A stretch of DNA of 64,000 nucleotides from Cichorium intybus (lineage: Eukaryota; Streptophyta; Magnoliopsida; Asterales; Asteraceae), in NCBI GenBank assembly GCA_023525715.1, contig CM042012.1, positions 49,862,464 to 49,926,463 of the forward strand, read 5' to 3'. The notes under the pieces were generated by a model, which worked only from the letters and a program-made list of their open reading frames with translations, was not told the DNA's origin and ran no database searches. This document shows, piece after piece, positions 21,910 through 32,426 of the stretch. The first letter of the stretch is position 1. Every line of letters starts with the position of its first letter. A program made the position numbers and the translations under genes.

Positions 21910-22291
21910 AGGGGAAGATTGTTGGGTTGACACTGAGAAACTCATGATCGTTAAAGTAACTCTGCACTGTCAGTCAAGATCAGCGTATGCTGTCCAGTGA
22001 CAGCGTGAAGTTGTTCTATATTTTTATATAGTCCGTAATTTTAGTGATTAGATACTTATCCAAATATATAGTTGTAACTATCCCTAATTTATAGGGATTT
22101 TCCGTATTATTAGCTGAACTACTAGTATAAATGTGTTGGCTAGGGTTCATTGTATGTACACCATTATATACTTGTAAAACGCTGTGTGAGAAATCTATTA
22201 ATCAGAATTGGTTTCTCATTAATCGGTGAATTCTTGTGTTTTTCGTTTTGTTGATCTTGTTTCGTTTCTAACGGTGACTAAACCCGAAACA
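21910..22291 (+). mobile_element. Polypurine tract and 3' LTR of a copia remnant
   Basis: AGGGGAAGAT (21910-21919) is followed by TGTTGGGTTGACACTG, a typical copia LTR start. The LTR contains a promoter-like stretch (CTAGTATAAATG near 22122) and ends near AACCCGAAACA at about 22291, roughly complementary to its start. The right border is uncertain. Its sequence does not match the piece before the PBS at 20923, so the two may be different elements. Confidence 0.5.
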
Positions 22292-22395
22292 AAACCAAAT
22301 CATATGGATGTTCCGAGTTAAAACAAGTAATTAGGGATCAACTACGTAAACTACCCCAAACCACAAGGACTATTCATGTAATTTACTCTAAAAAG

Positions 22396-23800
22396 GACAA
22401 AACTGCAAAATTAGTCCCTATGGTTTACCAAAAATTGTGGATAGGATCCAAAAAGTTTCCAACTTGCATGGAAGGTCCAAAATCAGTAATTTCTCATGGT
22501 TTTGGTTCCTTACAGATTTGAAAAAAAACCAAAATACCCTTTTAATTTGTTCTCCATTTTTAATACCCATTTCCAATTTTTTTTGATTAAAAGTAAAACA
22601 AACCCAACCCCTCCAGACACACACACACACACCCCACTACCGGTCTCTCTCTCCTTTTATCTCTCTCACACCTACCCACCACTACCGGTCACAGTCCTCT
22701 CGGATCTCTCATGTACAAGAAGAAGTGTTAGTAGTTTCAAATCCTAGGTATATTCTCGTAAATTCGTATTTAAAATCAACAATCTATTAGTGGAAATTTT
22801 GATGGTGAATCTAAAGAGGAAGACCTAGATAGTGATTGAAATCAACAACTGAGAGTTTATCAGCCTTATGATCGGAAGCTTCTGATGGTGGAGCAGGTTT
22901 CGTAAGTGTCATTTCCGACACTGGTTGTTGTTCTTCATCAGCAACGACGAGGATACCCATTTCAGGCGGGTAAAATCAAATATCCATGTAAAATCAAATT
23001 CATGTTTGTGTTGCTCATTTGAATCATAATCAAAATACGATTCTCCAGATTGTTTGTACAGTTACGATGAATAATACAACCAAATAGAATTGAAGGTTTT
23101 GAAGGCAGTTATCTAAGAGCCGTCTTAATCAAATTTGGCATCATGAAGGAAAATTAGGACCAATGCTACTTTTCAGGTATGAACAATTATGTTCCCTCCC
23201 ATTTCGTTCTACAGATTTGCGAAAAACGAAGAATAAGAATCCACGATTAACTTTTTAAGAATTAAGGAATCAATGTTGATGGTGGTTTCAGAGTTGTTGA
23301 ATCGAAAGAATGATGGTGGTTTGGGTTTTGAATTTGAAGAAATCAATGAGAAGTTAGATTGAAAGATTTTGGGTCTATATGTGTCATAATTTGCAGCAAT
23401 CCTTTTCTACGCATGTGAAATTGGAAAAATCGATCTTCCAACCCATGAATTTTTTATTTTTAGATTAGGTTTAGTTAGTGTAAGTAAGTGTTGATTTTTT
23501 TTTATTTTGGATGTTTGATTTCTGAATGGCTTTTGTTGTTTGATTTCTGAAACAGATTCTTGGATTTGATTATGGAGTGTATGTTTTTCGTTTCTCGAAA
23601 TCGTATGGATTTCAAATGGAGTGTGTATGTGTTTGTGCTTCTAGAATGGATGTTTTTTATTTCTGGAAATTGATTTTGTTTGTGTATGTGCATAAATGTA
23701 TAAAGGTGGCGGACGGTGGTGGCAGTTGATAGTGGTGTTGGGTGTTTGTTCATCATTATCATTTGAAAGAGAGAAAAAGAGAGAAAGAAAGAATAAGAGA

Positions 23801-23874
<74 letters not shown>

Positions 23875-24128
23875 TGTGTGTGAGTGACGGCTGGTGGGAA
23901 GGTATCGGGGTGTGTCGGTGGGATGGGGGTTGTGTGGGTTTTTTAATTATAAAACAATTACAAAAGGTATTAAAAAGTTCGAAAAAGAATTTAAAATAGT
24001 ATGTTAGTGAAAAGTGTCCATGACTAAAATTATAGAAAAACTACTAATTTTGAAGCTACCAGTTTGAATTTTTTGGACTCTATCCATATATTTTAATAAA
24101 CCATATGAAATAATTTTACAGTTTTATC
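22396..24128. mobile_element. Older Mutator-like TIR element (about 1.73 kb)
   Basis: The left end GACAAAACTGCAAAATTAGTCCCTATGG matches the reverse complement of the right end (GATAAAACTGTAAAATTA...). The same family start occurs at 62566. Arms include CT-rich (22640-22680) and (GA)n tracts. No clean TSD remains. The interior has a short minus-strand frame, MGILVVADEEQQPVSEM, starting near 22947, which may be a captured exon that I cannot identify. Just left, TAATTTACTC at 22380-22389 looks like the end of another such element. Confidence 0.65.
23805..23871 (+). repeat. (GA)n microsatellite
   Basis: A pure GA run of about 67 bp ends in a short GT run. It lies in the right arm of the MULE-like element. 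The open frames across it (RERERER) are not genes. Confidence 0.95.
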
Positions 24129-24588
24129 AAAAAAATAAATAAAAGATAACTCACGACCGTTTTCATATCCAACCTAATATCTTGACCTACGACATGTCAT
24201 ATTAGGATTGGTTATCTGATAAGTATTTATTAGATATTGTATTTATTAAAATATTATAAACATATATCGCAATTATGGTTTTTAATTACTTATATATACA
24301 ATATAATATTAAAATATCAAAGTTTTTTTTCTATAAAATATATTATTTATTAGGTTAGATTAAATATAAATGGTAAATTTTCATTTTCGATTTGTTGTAT
24401 ATGTAGATGAAAAAATATATATTTGTTTAATCAAACATTAAGTTGTGAACTATTCCCATAAACATAGTCTAAATTATTCAATTTTCTTGTCCCCACCTAC
24501 GTCAATATATATCACGTTAGGAGAACCTTTAACTACTGCATGGGAAGGTAAACCACCCCATTTTCATGAGTCCGGCCATAACACACGT

Positions 24589-24595
24589 ATAAAAC
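24589..24595 (+). promoter_or_regulatory. TATA box of the small gene
   Basis: TATAAAA lies 42 bp before the ATG at 24637. A start about 30 bp downstream would leave a 5' leader of only about 15-20 nt. The placement supports the gene call. Confidence 0.6.
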
Positions 24596-24636
24596 CACCA
24601 CCACCGCCATAAATCACCCCATTTTCGACAGTGACA

Positions 24637-24987
24637 ATGGACAGCAGGAGAAAGAACATTGCCACCGCCAGTGACGGCGGCAGTGGTGGTTCTAATTTCC
24701 AAATGCCACTCCACTACCCGAGGTACACAAAGGAGGAGTATAAGGAACTACCGGAGTGGATGATTGACCAGTTACTTGCTCAATATGGTCTCTCCGCCAG
24801 TGGCCACCATGATTTGGAGTCCAAGAGGGAGTTTGCCATGGGGGCTTTTCTTTGGCCACCACCACACCCGCCATCGCAGCCTACTAATTACCGTGATCAG
24901 CTGGCGGCACACCGCTACCGCCCAAACGGAATTTTTTTCTCCACTTCCCCAACTGTTTGGTCCTTCCTACGCAAGAAGAAAGTCTGA
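24637..24987 (+). CDS. Small plant-specific protein, MPLHYPRYT family (DUF7722-like)
   Basis: Single-exon frame of 116 residues. The core NFQMPLHYPRYTKEEYKELPEWMIDQLLAQYGL, followed by KREFAMGAFLWP, is the conserved block of a small plant-only family whose biochemical role is unknown to me. Flanking regions are low complexity: a Gly/Ser-rich N-terminus and a basic tail (SFLRKKKV). There is no signal peptide or membrane segment. The first ATG with a good plant context (ACAATGGAC) was chosen. A TATA box at 24589 and higher GC than the surroundings support a live gene. Confidence 0.85.
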   Translation: MDSRRKNIATASDGGSGGSNFQMPLHYPRYTKEEYKELPEWMIDQLLAQYGLSASGHHDLESKREFAMGAFLWPPPHPPSQPTNYRDQLAAHRYRPNGIFFSTSPTVWSFLRKKKV

Positions 24988-25769
24988 TCAACAACTACTT
25001 GCAGTCTGTATGAATAAATCAATGGGGTATAATATTATAGTAATTTCAGTTTCATGGAATAAATTGACGTGGTTCTCTTAATTTACTACGAATTTTAATG
25101 TTCTGATAATTATCCCTCGTTAATAGTGAAACCTATTCATTTGATGATGTCTTATATTCAGTAGAGATTGGAGGTCGATGGTATAAAATTTAATATATGT
25201 TATTTACGAGCGAGAGGTCGAGGCATTCTGTTTGTATTTAGGAAGCATGGATGCTTCTATTTCATATATTAAACCATTAAATAGAGCAATTGGGTGATGA
25301 GACTTATAAAATGAAGAAGTTGGACAACCCTCGTACAAATAATATAAAAAATTTGGGTAGTGAGATTTATGAAGTTATATACATTAAAGGTATCGTATGG
25401 TTAACTTCCAATATATATGATCCGATCTCAGCTAGATTTTTTATTTGATTTAGTTGATTCCTTTGAATCTTTGAAATAACATAACCTTGATGACTTTATT
25501 ATAAAAATAAACTGGTTGGAATTATCACATGTATATTATATAATTTTTTTCTAATAAAATATCCGATTCATCTCTTATTTATTTTATTGACATATCCGAA
25601 TTGGTCACTAGACTCTATAAGTTTGGTTGTCGATATATAATGTACTTTCTTTTTAGCCATCGGGTGTGGTGTAGGGAGGGGGTGCGGAAAGGACCTTTTT
25701 TGTAGGGAATGACGAGTATCGACGTCAACTAAGAGAATGACGAGTTAAAAAGAAATACTCGGGCGGAGT

Positions 25770-26170
25770 GCACAGTTCTTTGGTTGTCCGAGATGGAGTT
25801 GCTTAACAAGGTGAAAGGCTTTGACGCCCAGTTGAGTGGTTCTGAGGAGAAAGGCAAAGTCCTGATGGTTGAAAAGATTCCTCTAGAGCGAAAAATTTAT
25901 GCTTTGAAAGGGAAGAACATGGATTTGGAGGGTAAGGCGCATAAGCTTGTTCAGTATAACTAAGTGTTGTCTATTTAATTAGAAAGTTTTCGAATGAGAT
26001 GTCTATGATAAAGAGTGTTTGGTTAGTGAGATGGAGGAGTCTTTGGTCAAGGTGAAAGGTGATTTGTAGTAGGTGATGGGAGAGGGTTTGGCAGGGGTCA
26101 TGGACAAGGTGTTGAACCGTCAGATGGCTGTAACAAGGCCATCCAGGAAGGTTTGCAACCTTTCAAAGAT
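25770..26170 (+). pseudogene. Degenerate coiled-coil coding remnant, probably retrotransposon-derived
   Basis: The frame MELLNKVKGFDAQLSGSEEKG ... LERKIYALKGKNMDLEGKAHKL is broken by stops and shifts but continues as SEMEESLVKVKGDL and GVMDKVLNRQMAVTRPS. The Lys/Glu/Leu-rich heptad pattern resembles the coiled-coil part of plant 'putative gypsy-type' ORFs. The family assignment is tentative. Confidence 0.4.
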
Positions 26171-26487
26171 TATTTTAATGACTTCTTAAATGGCCCACAT
26201 TAACTCATTCGACGACCCACATTGGAGGTCAATCATAGATTCACAGAACATTAGCAAAATTTTAGAAGTGCCGGTATTTGAACAACCAAAGCTTCTTTTG
26301 TGTAATTTTACAACTCAACCAGTGAGCTTTCATCACAGTTGCAATACATAACCTCGTCAAACAATATTGTTAGAAAAATTACATTTCTCACTAATTTGCG
26401 GCGGAAATTCACGGAATAATATAGTTATTTACGTATATTTTTTTAAAAACAAAAAGTTCACGAGTAACATAAAACACTAAAAATAAT

Positions 26488-26623
<136 letters not shown>

Positions 26624-27097
26624 TAGTTGTGAGACCCGTTTATTACACAGGATGATACAAAAAATTATTAATTAAAAATATCTAAATATTAATAATTTTA
26701 CTTAAGAAATTTGTTTGTGTATCGTGACATCTTGCTTTTGATTTTTTCTATTACGACTTTGTATTTCGATAAATATAATTGAGTATGAGGATGTCACCGG
26801 TACTAAAATCAAATTCACTATTATGATTGGAATCGTTCAATATTATGACGTCAATTGTCTCTCTATTATATCCAAAATAATTCTACACATTAAAAAATAA
26901 TATGATATTAAAAAACAATTAATTTTGAAATTGAATGATAACATTTAATTTTGAAATTGAATGATAATTAAACCGATCATTAATGAGTTAGAATCGTTTC
27001 AAATCAATTAGTTTTAAGAAATTTAAAATTATGAGAAAATGACATGTGGCAAATTCAATGAGGAGATGACATGTGGCTTTGAGTTACTTATTTATTA

Positions 27098-27102
<5 letters not shown>

Positions 27103-27183
<81 letters not shown>
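27103..27183. repeat. (TA)n microsatellite at left border of the CPN60-bearing element
   Basis: About 80 bp of TA end directly in the left terminal repeat (GGGAGAGGTTAAAATGAGG). A second TA run abuts the right terminal repeat at 30247. Confidence 0.97.
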
Positions 27184-27187
<4 letters not shown>

Positions 27188-28109
27188 AGAGGTTAAAATG
27201 AGGAGGATAAAAAGGTTGAGAAAATGAGAATGAATGTGGACCAATGAAATCATAAGGGTATATTAGTAAATATATAATTATATTAACAATAAACAGAAAT
27301 AAATTAATAAATGCTACCTATAATCATGGGATATGATCAAGATATTACCATATTTATAGTGATCTTATTCCACAAATCAAGGATAATCTCGAAATAGCAG
27401 CTGTCAAATTCGTCATCATCTAGTAGTGATATAAAGCTGTGTTAATCATTAATGATTAACACATAGTTACATATGTCACGAGTCACTGGTTCGAAAATCA
27501 TTAATGTAAACAGTCTTATTCATCAATGATTAACTGTTAACAAGTGTGGTTCCATGTATAATTCATCAATGATTAAATTCTATGATGGTGTGATAATCAG
27601 TCATATTCAACATTATTCATTGATGTTAATCATTAATGATTAACACATAGTTACATATGTCATTAGTCTATGGTTCTAAAATCATAAATCAGTACAAAAG
27701 ATGACACAAACTAAATAATCAAGCAACCAAACTTAATTTTAACTAAATATATATTTATATAAACATCGATATGTCCAAAAAAAAGCGAATCTATAAATAT
27801 ATTAAATAAACAAAAAACATCAGGTGTTTAAAGTTTGTGTTTTCATAAAAGAAATCAGTTAAACTGAAGCAATCATACATAAAAACAAAGATGGGGCATC
27901 CATGAATATAATCATTCTTGTTTTTGCATTCACACCTGCAAAATAAAGTTCAAAGATATCAAAAAATGATTATGCCATGATAAAGCAATCTAGAGTTATA
28001 ATCACAAATGATTATATTTATAATAATTAATGATCACATTATAATCTTCAATGATTATAGTTAAAATAATCGATGATTACAGTTATAATCATCGGTGATT
28101 ACAATTATA

Positions 28110-28885
28110 ATCATCGGTGATTACAGTTGCACCAGATCGATGTGTGGTTAACACCATTCCCGCAACAGAAGCCGCGTTTTGCAATGCACATCGTGTTACC
28201 TTTGCGGGATCGATAACTCCTGATTCCACCAAATTCTCGTATTTATCGGTCATTGCGTTGTACCCCATTTCCCATTCGCTTTCCTTCACCTTTTCCACTA
28301 CCACTTCGCCTTCGATTCCAGCGTTCTACGCAATCAGCGATGCCGGTGCCACCAATGCCTACAATCATCCCATTTTAAAAATCTTTTTGTTGTGCAAATT
28401 GACAATGTACACCATCAAAACAAAAACTAAACAAACAAATCAGATCTTATTATAATTTATAACCACTTACCTTCTGAGTAATATCAGCACCCAATCGTTC
28501 ATCAGCATCTTCAATCTTCTCCTTAATTCCCGGAACCAAAGTTGACAAATGCACAAAAGCAGCACCACCACCCGGAACAATCCCTTCTTCAATGGCAGCA
28601 AAAGTTGCATTTTTAGCATCCTCAATTCTCAGTTTTCGATCCTCTAATTCCGTTTCCGTTGCTGCCCGACTTTAATCACCGCCAGACAACTTTGCAATCC
28701 TCTCAGACAACTTCTCAAAATCATAAACCGAATCCGTCTCAGACAACTCCTTTTTAATCTTTGATTGTATTTCATCTTTCGATGCAGCATCAGCAATAAT
28801 TGTTGTTGAATCTTTGCTGATTGTGATCTTTCTTGCTGTACCGAGTTGTTCAACAGTTGCACTTTCAACAAGGGACGACCGGTGA
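28110..28885 (-). pseudogene. Captured fragment of chloroplast chaperonin-60 alpha (two exons and intron)
   Basis: On the minus strand the first exon piece reads ESATVEQLGTARKITIS, IIADAASKDEI, KKELSETDSVYDFEKLSERI and then, after frame damage near 28668-28680, ETELEDRKLRIEDAKNATFA ... GADITQK. It is followed by a clean intron (GTAAG at 28470 to TTGTAG at 28359) and a second exon, ALVAPASLIA, stop, NAGIEGEVVVEKV ... GYNAMTDKYENLVESGVIDP ... ALQNAASVAGMVLTT. The sequence is of the plastid alpha type. The intron proves capture from genomic DNA and not from mRNA. A TAG at the LIAQNAG glutamine, a frameshift and small deletions make it nonfunctional. Confidence 0.9.
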
Positions 28886-29009
28886 TGAGGGCAGGATCGG
28901 GACAAAATGTTAATAAAGATAGCAAATATTACAAATTCTATCTTAATATAAGCATTAATCAATAGTGACTGTTGCATTCACTTGACAACAAAAAATCAAA
29001 GCGAAATTC

Positions 29010-29710
29010 ACACCATAACAGTGATTGGAATACACATAAAAAATTAAAAAAAATTGTACATTTACTTAATTAACCTCATTGTACAACTTTCTGATCCTTT
29101 GTAGATGATAAACATTTTATAAACGGTTTAAATATAACGAAAAAATGACAAAAACTCATTCAGGACTTTCATCGAACACCTTGTGTTCATAATAAAATGT
29201 TCCTGTTTTTACTAAAAAAATGATCAAACTAACAAAGTCTCATGTTAAATGTAGTATTTTTGTTTAAATGTATAACCCATATGAACAGAAATCAGAAAAA
29301 ACCCAGAATGTACACAAATCTGTCACTTGTACACGAAATACCCTCTTGTATTTCAGATGAAAAAGATTGAAAAATATAGCAAACTTCATTCAACACTTTC
29401 ACACCATAACAGTGATCGGTATCCACACAAAAATTTAAAAACATTGTACATTTTCTTAATTAACCTGATTGTACACCTTTGTGATCCTTTGTAGATGATA
29501 AACATTTTGATACTCGGTTTAAATATAACGAAACATTGTCAAACATTCATTCAGGACTTTCATCGAACACCTTCTGTTCATTACAAAATGAACACATTTT
29601 TACTACAAAAAACCGATCAACCTAAGAAAGGGAATGGTAAATGTTGTATTTTTATTTAAATGTACAACCCAAATGAACATAAATCAGAAAAAATGTAGAA
29701 AAAGATTAAT
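29010..29710. repeat. Diverged direct duplication, period about 391 bp
   Basis: CACCATAACAGTGATTGG at 29011 and CACCATAACAGTGATCGG at 29402 each begin about 300 bp of alignable sequence, including GTAGATGATAAACATTTT, CAGGACTTTCATCGAACACC and AATGAACATAAATCAG-like ends. It is inside the 3 kb TIR element. The divergence shows the duplication is not new. Confidence 0.75.
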
Positions 29711-30246
29711 AACCCGTTCATTCTGATAGGGTTAACCAGTCGATAATGCTACTTATCAAGGAGATGAATGTGTACTGTAATTACTAAGAACACCTAACCT
29801 GGAGATGATTGCTTGAAAATCGGACCTGCAATTGCTTCTTTCTTCTCCATCGTAAAGTACAGAGTAATATGGGGTTGATACTCGCATAAAAAATGGACCA
29901 ATCTAGGGTTCTTGAAGGTCGATAAAGGGTAGAAATCGTTTAATATGGTGTATATATCAGACCGATATAGCTATGGAGACTTGATGATGTAAAGATTTGA
30001 AGAAGGAATTGCGTATCTTTGTTAAGCATTAAACACGGGACCGATAACTGATTTCAAGGGATATAGGAGATGGCAAATTACTGATAAACCCTCAACCGGG
30101 TTTTGTTATAGTATACAATTAATTTAGTATTTTAAAAAATTACTTTACCATAAAAAATGTAAACCATAGATCTTGTAAAATAAATGGTCCAGATTCTCTC
30201 TCACTTTCTCAACCTTTTATCCCTCCTCATTATATCCTACCTCTAT

Positions 30247-30386
<140 letters not shown>

Positions 30387-30448
30387 TTGTTTTAAGCACT
30401 TTTGGCATATTTAACAAGAAAGTTGTCTAATAGGAAAATGAACTAATT

Positions 30449-30673
30449 GCAAGTGAAGCCCAGCCTAGCTGGGTGGATGCACCCGGGTTATATACCCATG
30501 TGGTGGTGGGAGGTCTGGAGTTCGACTCCGACTAACCCCATGTGGGGGATTTTCCTGGAAGGCGAATTAGGTGGAGGGGAAAGGCCTTTGCGCCTTAGGT
30601 AATCGCCAACCGCCCTGGGTTGCGGGGCTGATTACCCTCAGGTGAAACCATATCTATTCGCTGGTTCCAAAAA
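30449..30673 (+). mobile_element. tRNA-derived SINE with 17-bp target duplication
   Basis: The 225-bp element has a tRNA-like head: an A-box-like TAGCTGGGTGGATGC near 30465 and a B-box-like GAGTTCGACTCC near 30516, the internal pol III promoter layout. It ends in a short A run. Perfect 17-bp flanking repeats, AGGAAAATGAACTAATT, lie at 30432-30448 and 30674-30690, the hallmark of LINE-type retroposition. Confidence 0.9.
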
Positions 30674-30690
30674 AGGAAAATGAACTAATT

Positions 30691-31238
30691 ATTATTTAAT
30701 GACCGACCACCACATCATTTGGCAGCTTAAATTTTAATAGAATAGAGCTAATATATCAATAAAGTCTATTCTGCTTGTCAATTCATAAACATAGGCGATT
30801 ATTATCCGATAATCAATTTGCTCAAAACAAAATACTAAAATAGTGATAACGGGTAGCATCAAAACTCCCTATTTAGTTCAAAATTATTATGAGAAAAAAA
30901 AGGATAAATATAGCCCAAGACCAAACAGTGTCCATGATTTGTGTGCGGGTTTTTAGCTGGCAAAAAATCCAACAAGGTAACACCATCCCATTTGGGATTG
31001 AAAGTGTGGGCTTTTTGGTTTTGTGGGTTTTCACCATGCTCGGGTAAAATATCTCTACATCCTCTCTAAACACATAACATATATACATATACATATTTGT
31101 ATATATATAAATGAGGTATGGTGAGGGGTGATCATTTTCAAGATTTAAGGGTTAAGGGTTAGTAGAGGGTTTTTCTGATTTGACGCCTATATGTCATTAA
31201 AACCCTTTGGTGTGAGTGGTAATCATACCGTTTAGTTT
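30691..31238. other. Intergenic, nothing recognised
   Basis: AT-rich sequence with a short TA-like patch near 31075-31110. No coding frame or repeat of note on either strand. Confidence 0.5.
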
Positions 31239-31895
31239 AATACTATAAAGTTTTGTCAAAAAATAGTCAAAACTTAGTCAAACGACCAAAATAGTCAGTA
31301 TTTTCGAAAAATGATGACGTGGACACCCTCCACTTGCGAAAATGATGGTGTGGCATGCGAACATTTGTTTTTTATATATGTATATTTTTCAATTTTTTTT
31401 AGTTTAAAACAATTGAAGGCATTTAAAAACACAAGTTTCAAAATAGTAGAATGGTAAGATGCAATCTACATGTATCTAGTGTCCTAAGTTAGAATACTTA
31501 ACATGCACTTTTTTCTTCAAAATCATTTTTCGTTTCAGCAAAAAAACAAAAGATTCAGTTAAAACTTGAATGAACGACCTCTTACAAAAGAGGCACTCAT
31601 CTTATCACTACACCAAACTTAAAGTTATTCTTAAAAATCGAAATTTAAAAAAAAATATTAAATTTCCACTAGTAGTATAAATGGTTAGTGCATAATCTGT
31701 GCGTTGGATATTTATATTTTCGCAAGTAGCCTATGTCACCTACATAAATTAAAATTTTTTATTTTAAATTCAGATTTTTCGCATGTTTTTTTATAGAGGA
31801 CATAACCTAACTATGAAAATACTAACTATTTTGATCATTTAACGAATTTTTTATTATATTTTTTTGACAAATTTTTATAAAATTATAGTATTTTT
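31239..31895. mobile_element. Small TIR element, about 650 bp
   Basis: The left stretch TACTATAAAGTTTTGTCAAA ... GACCAAAATAGTCAGTATTTTC matches the reverse complement of the right stretch (GAAAATACTAACTATTTTGATC ... TTTGACAAATTTTTATAAAATTATAGTA) over about 80 bp. The interior has no transposase. The borders and TSD are not resolved, so the superfamily is open. Confidence 0.6.
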
Positions 31896-32426
31896 TTTTT
31901 CAAGATTATTATCGTATACCTGTTTTCATATACCACCATCAAATTCATTTTTAATGACTTCCCTCTTTTCATTTGTCTATCAAAACAGGAATCCAGCACA
32001 TAGACATTGACATCATTGTTTGGACCGAATACTAAAAAGTGCAGACGTGGCTTCACCTGCCGCTGACTTCTGCGACTCCTCATCATGTCAAACGATTCGA
32101 ATCCCTGATGGAACCCCACACTCATCCACCATGGCCGTCTTCATCGACCACCGTCCAAAATCAATTCATCTTTCACTTTCACTCGTTAGTTTATTTTAAA
32201 ATCCATTTAAATTCTAAAATCTAAAATCCAATCCAAAAGCCAACTTCTATTCCAATATCAAATTGCAATATTTGAATAACATCGACCTACACATGTATAA
32301 TATTTGACGATACATCAGAACTATCATCTAAGATTGATGACGTTACAACAATTGACCGATTCAATTAAAAAAAGGAATCAGATTAGATCTGAAAATCGAA
32401 ATGAAAAATCACAGATTCGGAGCTTG

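Larger units (their letters stand above)
27184..30240. mobile_element. 3 kb TIR element inside a (TA)n microsatellite, with captured gene fragment
   Basis: Imperfect inverted ends of about 65 bp: left GGGAGAGGTTAAAATGAGGA ... GGTTGAGAAAATGAGAATG ... GGACCA, and right, read in reverse, AGAGGTAGGATATAATGAGG ... GGTTGAGAAAGTGAG ... GGACCA. Both ends abut (TA)n. The interior has the 20-bp perfect palindrome GTTAATCATTAATGATTAAC at 27441 and 27625, four AATCATCGGTGATTA-type dyads at 28030-28130, a 391-bp direct duplication (29010/29401) and a CPN60-alpha fragment. No transposase is present. The TA-microsatellite setting recalls the rice Micron elements, but I cannot assign a superfamily. Confidence 0.75.

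Noticed and set aside
28117..28455. 112-residue plus-strand ORF
   Set aside because: It is antisense to the CPN60 fragment and runs through its intron.
30449..30540. tRNA gene
   Set aside because: A- and B-box-like words are present but there is no cloverleaf with acceptor stem, and the unit has a tail and target duplications, so it is a SINE.
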